64,000 nt of DNA from Granulosicoccus antarcticus IMCC3135 (GTDB lineage Bacteria > Pseudomonadota > Gammaproteobacteria > Granulosicoccales > Granulosicoccaceae): the NCBI RefSeq assembly GCF_002215215.1, contig NZ_CP018632.1, forward strand, positions 248,501 to 312,500, written 5' to 3'. Under the pieces are notes generated by a model. The model did not search any database, was not told where the DNA came from, and worked only from the letters and a program-made list of their open reading frames with translations. The position numbers and the translations under genes were made by a program. Each line of letters opens with the position of its first letter. Position 1 is the first letter of the stretch. This document shows, piece after piece, positions 61,596-64,000 of the stretch.

Positions 61596-63074
61596 GTGAA
61601 AGGTCTGATCGAACAACAGCTGGCAGCAGCACTTGAAGTGCTACAGGCCAATGGCACAGTCCCTGCGGATATCCGGCCTGCAATCAGTGTCTCGCGGACT
61701 CGCGATTCCAGCCATGGTGACTTTGCATCCAATCTTGCAATGATGCTGGCGAAGCCTGCAGGCCGCGCGCCACGCGATATCGCTCATGCTCTTATCGATG
61801 CCTTGCCGGGCGCTGATGCCATTCGTGAGGTGGTTATCGCAGGCCCTGGCTTCATCAATTTCTTTCAGGTCGATGAGGCCCAGAATGCGGTGGTGGCAAC
61901 GGTACTGTCGCAAGCCGATGCGTTTGGCCGCAGTCAGACAGGTGCTGGCAAGCGAGTACAGGTCGAGTTCGTCTCGGCCAATCCCACCGGGCCGTTGCAC
62001 GTGGGGCATGGCCGTGGCGCGGCGTTGGGGGCAACGATTGCCAACCTGATGGAGGCTGTTGGATTTGACGTGCAACGTGAGTATTACGTCAATGATGCTG
62101 GCCGGCAAATGGATATTCTGAATTCCATACTCGACGATATCAAGCAGGATCTGGGTGAGTTCGGTGTGCACTACGACCGATGGTTCAGTGAGCGCAGCCT
62201 GACTGACGATGTGACTCGCGTCGTCGACAAGCTGGAGGCATCCGGGCATCTGTACGAAAAAGACGGCGTGCGCTGGTTCCGTTCCACCGACTTTGGTGAT
62301 GACAAGGATCGTGCTGTGGTTCGAGCCAATGGCCAGAGCACCTACTTTGCCTCGGACATTGCCTATATTGATAATAAGCTGGAGCGTGGTTTTGATCAGG
62401 TACTGTATGTCTTCGGCGCCGATCACCATGGCTACACCGCACGAATGGTGGCAGCCTGTCAGGCACTGGGGCATTCACGCGAGAAACTCGAATTTCTACT
62501 GATTCAATTTGCGATTCTGTTTCGCAGTGGCGAACGGGTGCAAATGTCTACCCGTTCTGGTTCATTCGTCACGATTCGCGAACTGCGAGATGAAGTTGGC
62601 AAGGACGCTGCCCGCTTCTTCTATGTGATGCGCAAGTACTCACAACACCTGGACTTCGACCTGGATCTGGCGAAATCACAGTCAAATGATAACCCCGTGT
62701 ATTACGTACAGTATGCCTACGCAAGAATTTGCAGCGTCATGCGTCAGCTGGACCAGCGTCAACTCGTCTTTGATCAGGCTGCAGGCCTTGCTGCCATTGG
62801 CCGTCTGAGTGAAACATCCGAGACTGAGCTGATGACTCTGCTGGCGACTTACCCCGATTTGATCGCTCGTGCAGCCCTTGCACACGAGCCTCATCAACTC
62901 ACGGGATACTTGCGGGATCTGGCAAATGGTCTACACAGTTATTACAACGCGCATAAAGTTCTTGTCGAGGATGATGAATTGCGGAATGCGCGACTTTGCC
63001 TGCTATTGGCGGTACAGCAGGTGCTAGGTAACGGGTTAACGCTCATCGGCGTATCCACCCCAGAGGTTATGTAG
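61596..63074 (+). CDS. argS: arginyl-tRNA synthetase
   Basis: The class I synthetase charges tRNA-Arg. The HIGH motif appears as [18 protein letters not shown] and the KMSK-like loop as [16 protein letters not shown]. The C-terminal anticodon-binding DALR domain ends [10 protein letters not shown]. The N-terminal Add1 domain has [22 protein letters not shown] 61596 ([16 protein letters not shown]) gives a family-like start and 492 aa; GTG 61554 is an alternative 14 codons upstream. It is somewhat shorter than the E. coli enzyme. The next gene starts four bases later. Confidence 0.92.
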   Translation: MKGLIEQQLAAALEVLQANGTVPADIRPAISVSRTRDSSHGDFASNLAMMLAKPAGRAPRDIAHALIDALPGADAIREVVIAGPGFINFFQVDEAQNAVVATVLSQADAFGRSQTGAGKRVQVEFVSANPTGPLHVGHGRGAALGATIANLMEAVGFDVQREYYVNDAGRQMDILNSILDDIKQDLGEFGVHYDRWFSERSLTDDVTRVVDKLEASGHLYEKDGVRWFRSTDFGDDKDRAVVRANGQSTYFASDIAYIDNKLERGFDQVLYVFGADHHGYTARMVAACQALGHSREKLEFLLIQFAILFRSGERVQMSTRSGSFVTIRELRDEVGKDAARFFYVMRKYSQHLDFDLDLAKSQSNDNPVYYVQYAYARICSVMRQLDQRQLVFDQAAGLAAIGRLSETSETELMTLLATYPDLIARAALAHEPHQLTGYLRDLANGLHSYYNAHKVLVEDDELRNARLCLLLAVQQVLGNGLTLIGVSTPEVM

Positions 63075-63077
63075 TAC

Positions 63078-63701
63078 ATGGTAAGTGGTCCACAATCAGA
63101 ACCGCACAGTAATCGCCTGTTCGTCCTGGCGCTGGGGCTGCTTGTGGGCTTCGTCATCGGCTTTGTCGTCCTGCTATCCAGAATTCCGGTAGGCATGTCA
63201 TCCAGTGACATTACTGCAAGTCAGGTTAGTCCGAATGCGGTCAGTAACCGCTTCCAGTTCTATTCCCTGTTGCCTGAACAGACCATTGCTCAAGAGGAAA
63301 AAGTTGAGCAAAAGGAAAAGGAAGCTGCCGTGCGCGAAGTAGTGCCTGCCGCCAAAGTCATTCCGCCGGCAACAAGAGTAGTACCCGGAAGTGTGCAAAG
63401 CCTGACAGCTCGTAGTCTGGCTGCAGAGAGTTATGCAGAGATACCACCCGCTAACATCGGTCGGGAATCCTACTTCCTGCAGGCCGGTAATTACCTTAAC
63501 GCAGAAGACGCCGAAAAATCGCGCGCTGCACTGCTTCTGCTGGGGATGGAAGCTTTCATCGTCGCTCGCGGAGAAAGCAATGGCACCATCGGCCACCGCG
63601 TGCGGATCGGACCCTTCTACGACCAGGCCCGCATCAACTCCGCCAAAGAACGACTCAAGCGCAACGGCATCAACTACAAACTCATCCGCGTAACCGGCTA
63701 A
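63078..63701 (+). CDS. SPOR-domain membrane protein (FtsN-like)
   Basis: The 207-aa protein has one membrane helix (LFVLALGLLVGFVIGFVVLL, about residues 14-33), a charged Glu/Lys linker (EEKVEQKEKEAAVREVV), and a C-terminal SPOR domain (YFLQAGNYLNAEDAEKSRAA, HRVRIGPFYDQARINSAKER). SPOR domains bind denuded peptidoglycan at the division site. The order argS then SPOR gene is common in proteobacteria and supports the call. Start assigned at ATG 63078, right after argS. Confidence 0.85.
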   Translation: MVSGPQSEPHSNRLFVLALGLLVGFVIGFVVLLSRIPVGMSSSDITASQVSPNAVSNRFQFYSLLPEQTIAQEEKVEQKEKEAAVREVVPAAKVIPPATRVVPGSVQSLTARSLAAESYAEIPPANIGRESYFLQAGNYLNAEDAEKSRAALLLLGMEAFIVARGESNGTIGHRVRIGPFYDQARINSAKERLKRNGINYKLIRVTG

Positions 63702-63960
63702 CCTGGGTCGGACCATCGTAACCCACTGATATACAAAATATAATCTTGTTATTTCGAGCCAATTACGGTCCTAAATCAAGCTTTTTCCTATCAAAAACCT
63801 CCATTTAAGAAATATCGACTGAGTCTCATTTTGTCCTCGTGCTGATTGCCAGCACCTGCTCGAAGGTGTTTACTCCAGTAGCCGCAAGGCCTTCCCGCAT
63901 GAAGCAGGAAGACAAGTTATTTTCATCAACAGATGAATCAGTTTCCAAGGAGGGAACGAA

Positions 63961-64000
63961 ATGCCGAGAGCCAATCGCCACTTTATTGCAGGTCAGGTCT
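63961..64000 (+). CDS. REP-associated-type (Y1) transposase, cut by window edge
   Basis: The last 40 bases encode MPRANRHFIAGQV after a strong AGGAGG ribosome-binding site. This opening is the conserved N-terminus of a group of chromosomal Y1 transposases (MPRANRHxxPGxVWHITxR). Only 13 codons are visible, so the assignment rests on that motif. Confidence 0.55.
   Translation, partial: MPRANRHFIAGQV

Overview
The window reads as chromosomal DNA of a free-living Gram-negative bacterium, most likely a gammaproteobacterium. The evidence is separate pntA/pntA2/pntB genes, hemH, priA, argS, a SPOR-domain envelope protein, several lipoproteins and a complete chemosensory operon. The mix would suit a marine group such as Granulosicoccus or relatives, but that name is only an impression. 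No rRNA, tRNA or CRISPR array was seen.

Region 1 (1-17.5 kb) is accessory and much rearranged. It holds a PLP-dependent decarboxylase, a uracil-DNA-glycosylase-like protein and a secreted DUF1554-like protein. Next comes a tyrosine recombinase pseudogene broken by single-base indels. An intact IS66-type element (5322-7852) follows, then two hypothetical genes. A second IS66-type element (9225-11954) sits inside an IS4-type element (9202-13430) whose transposase carries two in-frame amber stops. After these lie genes built from a 55-residue module that I do not recognise (ISWPDDGWY...EGG...VINHTTG). One of them ends in an HExxH metallopeptidase domain resembling MtfA/M90 and is translationally coupled to a lipoprotein. 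A decayed VOC-family gene closes the region.

Region 2 (17.6-24.8 kb) holds type I asparaginase, a MATE transporter, an IS200-type element, two lipoproteins and an exported protein with two more copies of the 55-residue module.

Region 3 (24.8-33.7 kb) is an amino-sugar locus. One operon on the minus strand encodes a solute-binding protein, two permeases, an ATPase and NagB. A divergent operon encodes a GlcNAc-kinase-like protein, NagA and MurQ. Together they should import GlcNAc- or MurNAc-type sugars by an ABC transporter, phosphorylate them, remove lactate and acetate, and deliver fructose-6-phosphate.

Region 4 (34.0-52.5 kb) is one long block on the plus strand. It starts with a chemosensory cluster (HisKA-like protein, receiver, CheA with two Hpt domains, CheW, CheY, CheB, CheR, CheX-like) that has no chemoreceptor gene. 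A lipoprotein with calcium-type repeats and a peptidoglycan-binding domain follows, then a HEAT-repeat protein. Next are a GAF-like/HlyD adaptor and a PqqD-like/M50/HlyD membrane protein. The block ends with a hybrid kinase carrying duplicated Hpt domains and a receiver-GGDEF-EAL protein with a degenerate GGDEF motif.

Region 5 (52.5-64 kb) is mostly housekeeping: a beta-lactamase-family hydrolase, ferrochelatase, the proton-translocating transhydrogenase operon (its alpha subunit has an unusual helix-hairpin-helix tail), priA preceded by DnaA-box-like sites, argS and a SPOR protein. The window ends in the first codons of a REP-associated-type transposase.
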